Positions 9,537-18,488 of a stretch of 64,000 nucleotides of DNA are shown piece after piece. Location of the stretch: contig OZ244911.1 in NCBI GenBank assembly GCA_965221765.1, forward strand, positions 310,001-374,000, read 5' to 3'. Within the stretch, counting starts at the first letter, position 1. Every line of letters starts with the position of its first letter. This stretch comes from Bin25 sp965221765 (GTDB lineage Bacteria; Bacteroidota; Bacteroidia; Flavobacteriales; Flavobacteriaceae). The notes beneath the pieces were generated by a model that saw only the letters and a program-made list of their open reading frames with translations, did not search any database and was not told the DNA's origin. Both the position numbers and the translations under genes were made by a program.

Positions 9537-10304
9537 ATGACTATTTCATTCCAAAATAAGGTAGTCATAGTTACTGGAGGGACTTCAGGAATAGGAAAAG
9601 CCTCCAGCCTTCAGTTTTTGGAGTCCAAAGCTAAGGTTATTGTATTGGGAAGAAAAAAGAAAAAAATAGAAAATGAATTATCTCGATACATAGGTCAATT
9701 ATATTTTTATCCACTTGATCTTTCTAACCATCAAGAAATAAAATCAATTTTTCAAGAAATTGGCAATAAATTCAAGACCATAGATGTATTGGTAAACAAT
9801 GCAGGAATCCAAACTTATGGCAATCTATTGGATACGGATGAAGAGTTATGGGACAAGACATTGAGTATCAATCTAAAAAGTATCTACTTGTGCTCAAAAT
9901 ATGTTTTACCATTGATGAATGATTCCAATAGTCCAGTGATTATCAATATTGGTAGTGCTCAAGGCTTCGTCTCTCAAAAGAATGTATTGGCCTATACCAC
10001 AAGTAAAGAAGCGGTTCATGGTTTAACCAGATCGATAGCAATCGATTTTGCTCCTAAAGTACGGTGTTTGGCTGTTTGCCCAGGTGCGGTTTATACCCCG
10101 ATGTTAGAAGCTGATATCGCCACATTTAAAGATCAAGAGTCTATCATCGAAGAAACCAGCAAAATACACCTCTTAGAAAGAATCGCTAGGGCGGATGAAA
10201 TTGCAAATTTTATCACTTTTTTAGCAAGCGATAAGGCTAGTTTTATAACAGGTCATACCTACAGAGTGGATGGAGGTATTGGATTAAAAATTGAGGGGAC
10301 CTAG
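9537..10304 (+). CDS. SDR family sugar dehydrogenase
   Basis: Short-chain dehydrogenase of 255 aa, the likely first oxidation step of the module. It has the NAD(P)-binding TGGTSGIG near residues 14-21, NNAGI, and the catalytic Y153-TTS-K157 with an upstream Ser in NIGSAQG. The ATG at 9537 is chosen over a TTG at 9513 because it places the Rossmann strand at the usual distance. The stop falls 4 bp before the ATG of the lactonase gene, so the operon is tight. Context (lactonase, dehydratase) suggests oxidation of an aldose to its lactone, or of a 2-keto-3-deoxy acid later in the pathway; fucose/rhamnose-type pathways use both. Confidence 0.85.
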   Translation: MTISFQNKVVIVTGGTSGIGKASSLQFLESKAKVIVLGRKKKKIENELSRYIGQLYFYPLDLSNHQEIKSIFQEIGNKFKTIDVLVNNAGIQTYGNLLDTDEELWDKTLSINLKSIYLCSKYVLPLMNDSNSPVIINIGSAQGFVSQKNVLAYTTSKEAVHGLTRSIAIDFAPKVRCLAVCPGAVYTPMLEADIATFKDQESIIEETSKIHLLERIARADEIANFITFLASDKASFITGHTYRVDGGIGLKIEGT

Positions 10305-10308
10305 TAAC

Positions 10309-11217
10309 ATGACGATCCCTGAGGTTATTTGTAATCAACGTTTTATCTGTGGAGAAGGACCGATTTGGCATCCAAATAGACATGAGATCTATTGGACCGA
10401 CAGCGATGGTAAAAGCATTTGTTGCTATTGCGAAAAAACACAAAATTGGAAAGAGTTATATCAAGATTTTAATGCAAGCTCTCTTGCATTACATGAGGAT
10501 GGCGGACTAGTTTTTGGGTGCCGAAATGGGTTTTACCATGTCAATAGTAAAAAAAAGCAAGTGCCTATTGCAGAATATTTTGAAGGCAATCCGATTTTAA
10601 ATATCAATGATATTATTATTGATTCAGTTGGAAGAATATATGGTGGACAAGAATGTTATCAATCAGATCGAGACTATACGACAGGTTTTTTATATAGAAT
10701 CGATATTGATGGAACCATTGCTATTATTGAGGAAGGGTTACATCTATCAAACGGCATGGGATTTAGTCCAGATTCCACTTTATTTTACTTGATTGATACG
10801 ATTGCTAGGACAATCTATGTTTATGATTTTGATGTAAAGACTGGTAGCATTTCAAATAAGCGAATTTTTACCACTTTGGATTTCAATGATGGGCTACCGG
10901 ATGGGATGACAGTCGATACCGACGGCTATGTTTGGGTCGCTAGATTTTTGGGTTCTGGAATTACTAGATATACCCCTTGTGGAGATATTGATCGCAGGAT
11001 ACAATTACCTTGTGCTCAACCGACCTCTTTGACTTTTGGGGGTATCGATTATAACCATCTCTATATCACTTCAGCCAGTCTCTATTGGCAAACCGATTTG
11101 GCTCCCCCGAGGCATGATTTTAAAAGCCATCGAGGAGGTGAATTATACAGAATGAGATTAGATATTCAGGGAAAACCAGAATTTTTTGCTAAAACAAGAT
11201 TTAGAATAAACGAATAA
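10309..11217 (+). CDS. SMP-30/gluconolactonase family sugar lactonase
   Basis: Six-bladed propeller lactonase of 302 aa that opens a sugar lactone to the aldonic acid. Metal ligands expected for the family are visible: Glu16 in GEGPIW, Asn100 in NDI, Asn148 in LSNGMGF and Asp198 in LPDGMTVD. The ATG at 10309 follows the SDR stop by 4 bp; an upstream in-frame TTG at 10291 would overlap the SDR gene and is less likely. No signal peptide, so cytoplasmic. It sits between a dehydrogenase and an enolase-superfamily dehydratase, exactly the middle step of a non-phosphorylative sugar oxidation route. Confidence 0.87.
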   Translation: MTIPEVICNQRFICGEGPIWHPNRHEIYWTDSDGKSICCYCEKTQNWKELYQDFNASSLALHEDGGLVFGCRNGFYHVNSKKKQVPIAEYFEGNPILNINDIIIDSVGRIYGGQECYQSDRDYTTGFLYRIDIDGTIAIIEEGLHLSNGMGFSPDSTLFYLIDTIARTIYVYDFDVKTGSISNKRIFTTLDFNDGLPDGMTVDTDGYVWVARFLGSGITRYTPCGDIDRRIQLPCAQPTSLTFGGIDYNHLYITSASLYWQTDLAPPRHDFKSHRGGELYRMRLDIQGKPEFFAKTRFRINE

Positions 11218-11219
11218 TA

Positions 11220-12404
11220 ATGAAAATCACACACATAGAGTGTCACATTTTAGTGGTACCCGATTTAAATGAAAACGCTACTTCATCATCTCAAGATAAT
11301 ATTGTGGTTAAGGTCCATACCGATGAAGGAATTATTGGAATTGGAGAAACAGATACCGGTCCATGGCTGGCCAAAGCAGCTATTGAAGCCCCCGGAAGTC
11401 ATACAATGGCTATCGGCATGAAAGATATTTTAATTGGACAAAATCCGTTTGATACGGCGGCGTTATGGGAAAAACTATATACCTATACGGCTATGAGTGG
11501 CCGAAGGGGAGCGGTTATTTGTGCCATGGGGGCAATTGATATGGCACTTTGGGATATTAAGGGAAAAGCACTAGGGCTACCAGTTTATAAACTGATGGGA
11601 GGTTCCAACAAAGAATTTATTGAACCCTATGCATCACTTCAGCCTCATGGTGAGTCCGTTCATGAATATGGTGATTCATTAATTGAATGGACTAAAAAAG
11701 CCAAAGCACTGGGTTTTAATGCCGCTAAATTAGAATGTACGTTAGGGGGCCCTTATAGTCATCATGGACTGCAGGGAGATGATAAAGATATGACTGGAAT
11801 TATTGCAGCTTGTAGAGATGTGGTGGGTTATGATTTTAAATTAATGGTCGATGTACAATATTTATGGTACGATGCAAAATCAGCTCTTAGAACGATTAGA
11901 GACTGGGATAGGTTGGATTTATATTTTTTGGAAACACCTTTACAAATTGATAATCTGAGTGGTTATGCCACACTTGTAAGAGAAGCTCCGATGAGAATTG
12001 CTGCTGGAGAATGGCAAAATACAAGATTTGAGTTTTTAGATTTACTAGATAAGGCAATGATTGATGTGGCTCAACCGGATGTTGGTCGTGTCGGTGGTTT
12101 AACCGAAGCTCTTAGGGTTTGTCATTTGGCGCAAGACCGAGGACGTTTAATTGTTCCGCATTGTTGGAAAACGGGAATTGGTATTGCTGCCTCTACTCAT
12201 TTAGCAGCAGTCGCTACGAATTGTCCTTTAATAGAGTATTTACCTGCTGAGTTATGTGATTCATCGTTACGTGTCGAATTAGTCGAAAGTTCTTCACTGG
12301 TGGAAAGAGGGAAAATTTCTTTGCCCAAAATACCAGGTTTAGGCATCCAATTAAATACGGATGCCGTTGAAAAATACACGGTAGATACCCAAATTCTAGT
12401 CTAA
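11220..12404 (+). CDS. Mandelate racemase/muconate lactonizing enzyme family protein, probable sugar-acid dehydratase
   Basis: Enolase-superfamily enzyme of 394 aa. Mg-binding carboxylates are Asp211 (MVDVQ), Glu238 (FLETP) and Glu264 (AAGEW). Acid/base candidates are Lys170 in the KxE motif KLE and His314 in VPHCWKTG with a nearby DVGRVGG aspartate, the His-Asp dyad of the mandelate racemase subgroup. Dehydration of an aldonate to a 2-keto-3-deoxy acid is the likely reaction, given the lactonase just 2 bp upstream. The specific acid (fuconate, galactonate, arabinonate) cannot be read from the sequence. It is the last gene of the operon; no aldolase follows. Confidence 0.85.
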   Translation: MKITHIECHILVVPDLNENATSSSQDNIVVKVHTDEGIIGIGETDTGPWLAKAAIEAPGSHTMAIGMKDILIGQNPFDTAALWEKLYTYTAMSGRRGAVICAMGAIDMALWDIKGKALGLPVYKLMGGSNKEFIEPYASLQPHGESVHEYGDSLIEWTKKAKALGFNAAKLECTLGGPYSHHGLQGDDKDMTGIIAACRDVVGYDFKLMVDVQYLWYDAKSALRTIRDWDRLDLYFLETPLQIDNLSGYATLVREAPMRIAAGEWQNTRFEFLDLLDKAMIDVAQPDVGRVGGLTEALRVCHLAQDRGRLIVPHCWKTGIGIAASTHLAAVATNCPLIEYLPAELCDSSLRVELVESSSLVERGKISLPKIPGLGIQLNTDAVEKYTVDTQILV

Positions 12405-12766
12405 GTACTTGTCATTTTCGGTTAGAGCAATCGATGCTATCATCGCTCAGTAAATAGAACTTTTCAATTTGCCTTTGATTCCTAATCAGATTTAATCTTT
12501 GGCATCATTAATCCAATAAAAACCCATTCCTAAGCAATAATAAATTGTATATCTAATGCTGAATGGATGAAAAAGAAAAGTATAAAGCGTGCCCCACGAT
12601 GCTTGATTTTTACTCAAATATTGAAAGGAGATGAGATTATTAAAAAGATTGAATCAACTCATGGAGAGTCATCCCAAAAACCAAAAACTTCTAAAAACCC
12701 AATAAAAAATGGATTGTATATTGGTGTTAAAATAAAACTAACGGAAAGTAAATTAGTTTGGGAACC
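12405..12766. other. Non-coding gap between convergent genes
   Basis: About 360 bp between the dehydratase and the convergent bactofilin gene. An open frame at 12567-12830 runs into the bactofilin coding region, is lysine-rich and has no recognisable motif, so it is not called. No clear hairpin-plus-T terminator is visible. Confidence 0.5.
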
Positions 12767-13174
12767 CTATTTATTGATAGCCAAATTCTTTTTCGATGAC
12801 TCTACTTTAGGCGTTGTAAAATTGGTTTGAATTTTAGCCTGAATTTTAGCTCCTTTTTGGATTTCCAGATTTTTTGAAACTAAATCACCTTTAATCTGAC
12901 CTTTTTCTCCAATTGATATCGTTTCATCTACTTTTAAATTACCAAATAAAATCCCATAAATAATGGCTTCTTGTGCGGTTACTGAGCCATCGATTTCTCC
13001 GGTTTTTCCCAGTACTAGAGTACCTTTAACATGTAATGTTCCTTTAAATTTTCCATCAATTCGAATATCACATCCACATTCGATAGAACCCTCAAATTTT
13101 GTTTTTTGGTCAATGATGTTGATTTCAATATTTTTCCCAACATCTTTTAACCCTTTCCCTACGAGTTTTGTCAT
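12767..13174 (-). CDS. Bactofilin (polymer-forming cytoskeletal protein)
   Basis: A 135-aa protein made largely of a short-repeat right-handed beta-helix with alternating hydrophobic residues and turn glycines (IDGKFKGTLHVKGTLVLG, IDGSVTAQEA), the DUF583 fold. Short non-helical tails flank the core, the C-terminal one Lys-rich. Bactofilins polymerise without nucleotide into membrane-associated filaments that position envelope enzymes. It is a single-gene unit, convergent with the sugar-acid operon. A second, distinct bactofilin is encoded at 63333-63659. Confidence 0.88.
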   Translation of the reverse strand: MTKLVGKGLKDVGKNIEINIIDQKTKFEGSIECGCDIRIDGKFKGTLHVKGTLVLGKTGEIDGSVTAQEAIIYGILFGNLKVDETISIGEKGQIKGDLVSKNLEIQKGAKIQAKIQTNFTTPKVESSKKNLAINK

Positions 13175-13392
13175 TTTTTAAAAACTTTATGGAAATACAA
13201 ACTTAAAAATTTTTATTCACCTTTTGTGTGTTTGAAAATCAGATATTCAATTACAAGTTTGGCAAGTTAATATAAACTATTTAGAGGGATTAGATTTTAG
13301 CAAAATCATTAAAATGCCATGATCTTTTGAACTTAATATCAACTGTCATTTCAAAAAAAACGATTATCGTATTTTTGAAGCAAATTTTAACA

Positions 13393-13929
13393 ATGAAAGC
13401 AACCTTTTTTACGCTATTACTTACAGTATGCCTTGTATTCAATATTCAAGGTCAAAATTTCAATGATTTAGATGTTAGTCCTATGGATATGGTTTCTTTT
13501 CCCACTAGTCATATAAATTCGAATAAATCTATTAGAGTCATATATAGTCGACCTCAATTAAAAGGAAGAGAATTAACTGCCTTAACTCCGGAAGGCAAGG
13601 TATGGAGAACGGGAGCCAATGAGGCCACTGAAATTACGCTTTATCAGGATGTTTCCATCGGTGAAACAGAAGTTAAAGCAGGAACGTACTCGCTTTATAC
13701 GATTCCGGGTGAAGAATCTTGGACCGTTATTATTAATTCAGCAACCAATGTATGGGGGGCTTATGGATATAATAAAGATTTGGATGTGGCTCGTATTGCT
13801 GTTCCGGTTCAAAAATTAGAAACTCCAGTAGAAGTTCTTTCCATGGCTTTTCAAAAAGTAGATAAAGGAGCCCATCTTCATATCGCTTGGGGACATGTGC
13901 ATATTGCGGTTCCATTTACAAAATCATAG
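13393..13929 (+). CDS. DUF2911 family exported protein
   Basis: A 178-aa protein with a clear signal peptide (MKATFFTLLLTVCLVFNIQGQ). The mature part carries the DUF2911 pattern: a VIYSRPQLKGRE strand, VWRTGANEATEI, then AGTYSLYTIPGEESWTVIIN and WGAYGYNKDLDVARI. The family is widespread in Bacteroidota and its function is unknown. The ATG at 13393 is chosen because it directly precedes the signal peptide; an upstream in-frame start at 13327 would bury it. It is monocistronic. A perfect 8-bp stem (13941-13948 with 13956-13963) follows the stop but lacks a T-run. Confidence 0.85.
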   Translation: MKATFFTLLLTVCLVFNIQGQNFNDLDVSPMDMVSFPTSHINSNKSIRVIYSRPQLKGRELTALTPEGKVWRTGANEATEITLYQDVSIGETEVKAGTYSLYTIPGEESWTVIINSATNVWGAYGYNKDLDVARIAVPVQKLETPVEVLSMAFQKVDKGAHLHIAWGHVHIAVPFTKS

Positions 13930-14139
13930 TTGACTTGTCGACTCAAACTTTTTCAGTTTGAGTTAGTGGAATTTAATGGAGGTGGGCGGGATTGATGGTT
14001 TTTTAATGTGAAGTGTGACACCAATGCGATTGAAGCGCAATTGAGGCGATCATGAAGCGATTCATCAGTGATGCAACAATTAGGCTAATTGACGCGATTC
14101 AAATTTTATAGTAAGAAGCAACACCCTTTAAACTTGACT

Positions 14140-15403
14140 TCAGAATTTTTTTTCTACCAATTCTTTTAATTCTCTATAAGCGGTGCCTCTTGATACATCA
14201 AACATCTCTTGATATTTTTTATTCGTTATTTTCCCTTTATCTTTTACATATCGAATCGCCTTAACTTGTCTTTCTTTTAATCCCTTTGTTTTAATTAGAT
14301 CTGTGGATAAGTGTTCTTTGTAAAGGGTTACTAAAATACCGCCATTAAACTCTTTGATTTCAGGTTCTGGGAGTCCGTTTTCTAAGCATGAGTTGATTAT
14401 TTTTAGTGTGCCACGTCCCCAAGAATCGATATAACCAGCCTTAAAACAAACATCAGCAATCAATGGATTTCTTGGCTTGGAAACATGGTGTACTTTTAAA
14501 CTCTCTTCGTCAAGTCCTTCTGGTAGAGGGCCTTCGTTCCAGATCGATAATTTGTCATCATAGACCCTCATTTGAATTTTCGCTCCTATATAAGTTCTAT
14601 GAATCATAGCGTTCAACAACATTTCTCGGATAGCTGCTATTGGATATTCACCTTTTTCTATTCTTTGTAACCCTTCAAAACTAACTCGTTGAACTAAGAA
14701 TTTATTGTTTAAAATCCTAGGGACTTGAAATAACAACCAAGTAATATTTCCTTCTATTTGCTCATGAAAAAGAAGATCTGCATCATCTTTTCCAAAACGC
14801 CCAATTTGTATAGCTACATTTGGATAAAATTTGTTCGGATCTTTCCCAAACAGAATCAATGCTCCTCGCTTCATTTTACCATTCTCCAATATACGGAGTT
14901 TTTCTAATAATTCTTGATTGGATACCCCATGGCTTGCAGGCATTCGGCCACTGATGTACGCATCCTTTAAAAAAAGTTCAACACTTGAATTTTCAATATC
15001 TTTCATCGTCGCACGCTCTTCAACAATTTCATCCCATGTTTTCCCTGCTTTTTTTAGTAAGAATTCATTCAATTCCTTTTAGCTCTGTTTTTACACTTCC
15101 AGAACGATAGTAATAACGCCCTCTAAGGGATATAGGAACTAAGTAGGGATGCACAATAATTTCAATACATTCTTGATCCTTTTCAATGAGAGCATTTATA
15201 TCACAAATAATACCTAAATGATTTTGGATTTTTAATGGGATTGTTTCCAATAATTTTTTTACCCCTTTTATTCTTACAAAATTTCCTTTATCATCTTTGC
15301 CTATGTATATCTTACCACCCTGAGCATTGGCAAAACCACATATCCATTTTAGATGGTCATCATGCCAACTCTGTTTATACTCGATGTTTTGTTTTTCTGA
15401 CAT
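14140..15403 (-). pseudogene. AlbA_2/Schlafen-type ATP-binding transcriptional regulator, split by a frameshift
   Basis: Two overlapping frames make one family protein of about 420 aa. The upstream piece (15403-15065, 112 aa) has the AlbA_2 DNA-binding start: IEYKQSW, then WICGFANAQGGKIYIG, ending at YYYRSGSVKTELKG. The downstream piece (15072-14140, 310 aa, TTG start) continues with NEFLLKKAGKTWDE, the AIREMLLNAMIHRTY ATPase-like segment and a C-terminal winged helix (KITNKKYQEMFDVSRGTAYREL). In homologues these parts are continuous, so a one-base shift near 15070 probably broke the gene. The 8-bp overlap could also permit coupled translation of two polypeptides. Not obviously linked to either neighbour. 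Confidence 0.75.
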
Positions 15404-15728
15404 ATTTTTCGATTATTGATTGTGAATCGTTTCGCTATTAGCGAATTGAGTTTAATGTGGGGACAAAACTACATTTCGTGATAAGAGCATCTTGTTATAG
15501 CCATGTTCAACTCGCTAGTGCAACATGATCCCACGTTGATTTTATCTTTTCCAAGGGACTGATGTAGTCAAATTTAAATATTCTAAAAGAAATAAATAAT
15601 TTTAAAAATTTGCTAATTAAATTAAAATAAATCTAACAGATATTTAAATAAAAAAGAAATCAACTATTTTTTATGTAATGAATTCCTAAATATCTTTAAA
15701 ACAACTAATGACCTAAAAAATCAAATTT
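15404..15728. other. AT-rich intergenic region
   Basis: About 325 bp, very AT-rich between 15570 and 15720. It lies upstream of the regulator and downstream of the aminotransferase operon, both on the - strand. No gene, repeat or clear terminator was recognised. Confidence 0.5.
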
Positions 15729-16988
15729 TTAAGATTCAATACTTTTTTGCAGAGCCTTTTCAAAAATTTTTAAAGATTGGATGATTTGTTGATGGGTTAC
15801 AACAAGAGGTGGAATCCATCGAATAGTATTGGAATGGGTCCCACAAGTCAAAAGCAATAATTTTTGTTTGAGGCAATAGGATTGTACTTTTTGGGCTATT
15901 TCTTTATGGCTGAATTCAATTCCTATCATCAATCCTAATCCCCTGACATCACGAATAGGTTGATATGCTGCACCCATTTCTTTGAGCCTTTGTAGCAAAA
16001 AAGCGCCTTGAAGTCGAGCATTTTCAATTAAATTTTCTTCGATGAGGACATCGATTGTTTGGATGGCTACTGCAATGGGAATCAAACTGCCTCCACCATA
16101 GGTGCCGCCGTGGGCCCCTGGTGGCCATTGTGACATTAATTCTTTCGAGGCACCAATGGCTGAAATGGGTAATCCACTCCCCATGCCTTTGGCCATTACC
16201 AAGATATCGGGCTTGACATTGGCATATTGATGACAAAAAAACTTTCCTGTGCGACCAAATCCACTCTGGACCTCATCAATGATTAATAGAATTTCATTAT
16301 CATCGCAAATCTTTCTCAACTTTCTGAGAAATTTTATTGGAACAGGCTTATACCCCCCTTCTCCAAGTACAGGTTCAATAATGATAGCTGCTACTTCAGA
16401 AGGATCGGTTTGGCTCTTTAGTAAGTGTTGAAGTTGATCGATACAATAATCGACTGTGCATTGTTCATCCATTCCAAAATCACCGGGATATGGGAATGGA
16501 GCTACAAAAATCCCTGAAGGTAGAGGTTGATATCCTCGACGATAAATCGTATTAGAAGTAGTCATGGCCATTGTTAGATGCGTACGACCGTGAAAACTTC
16601 CTTGAAAAACAATGATATGGGGACGTTTACTAGTCGATTTCGCCAATTTTATGGCTGCTTCTGTTGCTTCCGCACCACTGTTAGAAAAGAAAAACTGATT
16701 AATCGAATCAGGCGTGTGTTCATGGAGTTTCTGGGCCAATGTTCCTGCCAGTGGTGAAAGCATACAATTCATTTGTGCAAAAAGCAAATCGCTCGATTGT
16801 TTTTGTATGGATTGAACAATTTTTGGATGACAATGGCCTGTATTTGTCACCCCAATACCGGAAGTAAAATCCATGTATTGATTATCATTTTTATCATATA
16901 AATAAACGCCTTGACCTTTGACGGGATGAATAGTCGCAAGTCGAGACCAAACCGTGGATAAATATCCTAATTCAATATCTTGTGACAT
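15729..16988 (-). CDS. Class III aminotransferase (4-aminobutyrate/beta-alanine type)
   Basis: PLP-dependent omega-aminotransferase of 419 aa. Motifs: TNTGHCHPKIV, FFSNSGAEATEAAIKLA, the IIDEVQSGFGRTG aspartate region and the Schiff-base Lys267 in VMAKGMGSGLP. The family moves the terminal amino group of GABA, beta-alanine, ornithine or similar to 2-oxoglutarate or pyruvate, yielding a semialdehyde. It is the last of three same-strand genes: amidohydrolase, aldehyde dehydrogenase, aminotransferase (15-bp gap to the dehydrogenase). The set fits oxidation of the semialdehyde made here by the ALDH next door. Confidence 0.87.
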   Translation of the reverse strand: MSQDIELGYLSTVWSRLATIHPVKGQGVYLYDKNDNQYMDFTSGIGVTNTGHCHPKIVQSIQKQSSDLLFAQMNCMLSPLAGTLAQKLHEHTPDSINQFFFSNSGAEATEAAIKLAKSTSKRPHIIVFQGSFHGRTHLTMAMTTSNTIYRRGYQPLPSGIFVAPFPYPGDFGMDEQCTVDYCIDQLQHLLKSQTDPSEVAAIIIEPVLGEGGYKPVPIKFLRKLRKICDDNEILLIIDEVQSGFGRTGKFFCHQYANVKPDILVMAKGMGSGLPISAIGASKELMSQWPPGAHGGTYGGGSLIPIAVAIQTIDVLIEENLIENARLQGAFLLQRLKEMGAAYQPIRDVRGLGLMIGIEFSHKEIAQKVQSYCLKQKLLLLTCGTHSNTIRWIPPLVVTHQQIIQSLKIFEKALQKSIES

Positions 16989-17003
16989 ACGATTTAACTT
17001 CTA

Positions 17004-18488
17004 TTAATAGTTTAACCAAACGGTTTTTTCTTGTGTATATAGATCAATGGCACTTTTCCCCATTTCTTTTCCAATGCCACTTTCTTTAAAACCCCCAAAA
17101 GGGACTGCCGGAGAAAATTGATCCCATCCATTAATCCATATAGTTCCAGCCTTGATATCATTGGCAAATTGTAGTGCCGTGGAATGATTTTTTGTCCAAA
17201 CGCCGGCTGCCAATCCATAAGGAGAATTATTAGCCCGATGAATAACTTGATCATACGAATCAAATGAAGAAACCACAACTACAGGACCAAAAATTTCTTC
17301 ATTTACAATCGTTAAGCGGTCATTTTGATGTGAAAAAATAGTCGGTTCAATAAAATACCCATTTTTTAAGTGATGATCATTCAAACGATGCCCGCCACAA
17401 ATCAAATCAGCTCCTTCTTTTTGTCCATTGTCGATATAGTCCAATACCAAGTTGAATTGATTTTGATCGATTAAAGGGCCTAAATCTGGGTTTTCTAATC
17501 CATGACCGATACTTAGTTTTTTGGATTGTTGTATCAATTGGTCAATGACTTGATCGAAAATAGGTTTTTCAATAAAAACTCGAGAACCTAATGTGCATTC
17601 TTGACCTGTATTATAAAAACTTGACCAATGCAAACTTTGTATTACCTTTTCAATATCAGCATCTGAAAAAATCACATTAGGTGATTTTCCACCCAACTCC
17701 AAAGATAATTTTTTAAGGGAATAATGTGCATTTTGTTGACTGATGAATTTTCCAGTTTTTGTAGATCCAGTAAAACTGATTTTATGTACTCGATGATGTC
17801 TTACCAATGCTATACCAGTAGGATCTCCATCACCGGTAATGATATTGATGACCCCTTTTGGAAAGCCTGCTTCTTGGATAAGTTTTCCCAAGTAAAGAGC
17901 TGAAAGAGATGTTTTTTCAGAGGGCTTTAAAACACAACAATTCCCACAAGCCAATGCAGGGGCTAATTTCCATGATGCGATCATCAGAGGAAAATTCCAT
18001 GGGATAATCAATCCGACAACGCCTAATGGTTCTTTTTGAGTATATACCAAGGCATCTTTTGAAATAGGATGCATAGTTCCTTCAATTTTGGTAGCCCAAC
18101 CGGCATAATATCGAAAATGATGGATACTCGCATCGATATCATACTGAGCTTTACTTAAAGGTTTTCCATTATCGATAGTTTCTAGTTCAGTCAAGGTTTG
18201 TTGATCTCTTTCTATAAGATCAGCTAATCGAAAGATTAAAGATGATCTTTCCACGGCTGATACTCTTTTCCAATGATTTTCAAAGGATTTATTGGCGGAA
18301 TCTACTGCAAAGTCAACATCACAAGCTTCAGCCAATGGAATTTGTGAAATTTCCTGATTATTCGATGGATTGATGGCCGCAAAATATTGTTTGTTTTGAG
18401 GATCAACCCATTGTCCATTAATCAATAATTTTTTGGGGTCTCTTAAAAAATCAGTTGTTTTATTCGATAGTTTGCTAGAAATTGACAT
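17004..18488 (-). CDS. NAD(P)-dependent aldehyde dehydrogenase
   Basis: A 494-aa aldehyde dehydrogenase. The active-site cysteine is Cys298 in NTGQECTLGSR and the general-base glutamate lies near residue 264 in LELGGKSPNV. The PWNFPLMIASWKLAPAL and GFKESGIGKEMG segments are typical of betaine- or semialdehyde-oxidising members. Cytoplasmic. The ATG follows the stop of the upstream hydrolase gene with no spacer, so translation is probably coupled. In context it would oxidise the semialdehyde produced by the neighbouring aminotransferase. The true substrate is not readable from sequence. Confidence 0.88.
   Translation of the reverse strand: MSISSKLSNKTTDFLRDPKKLLINGQWVDPQNKQYFAAINPSNNQEISQIPLAEACDVDFAVDSANKSFENHWKRVSAVERSSLIFRLADLIERDQQTLTELETIDNGKPLSKAQYDIDASIHHFRYYAGWATKIEGTMHPISKDALVYTQKEPLGVVGLIIPWNFPLMIASWKLAPALACGNCCVLKPSEKTSLSALYLGKLIQEAGFPKGVINIITGDGDPTGIALVRHHRVHKISFTGSTKTGKFISQQNAHYSLKKLSLELGGKSPNVIFSDADIEKVIQSLHWSSFYNTGQECTLGSRVFIEKPIFDQVIDQLIQQSKKLSIGHGLENPDLGPLIDQNQFNLVLDYIDNGQKEGADLICGGHRLNDHHLKNGYFIEPTIFSHQNDRLTIVNEEIFGPVVVVSSFDSYDQVIHRANNSPYGLAAGVWTKNHSTALQFANDIKAGTIWINGWDQFSPAVPFGGFKESGIGKEMGKSAIDLYTQEKTVWLNY

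Noticed and set aside
12567..12830. 87-codon + strand frame overlapping the end of the bactofilin gene
   Set aside because: Overlaps a well-supported gene, has no motif and is lysine-rich like random AT-rich sequence.
13941..13963. Hairpin after the DUF2911 gene as an intrinsic terminator
   Set aside because: The stem is perfect (8 bp) but no T-run follows; kept only as a remark in the gene entry.
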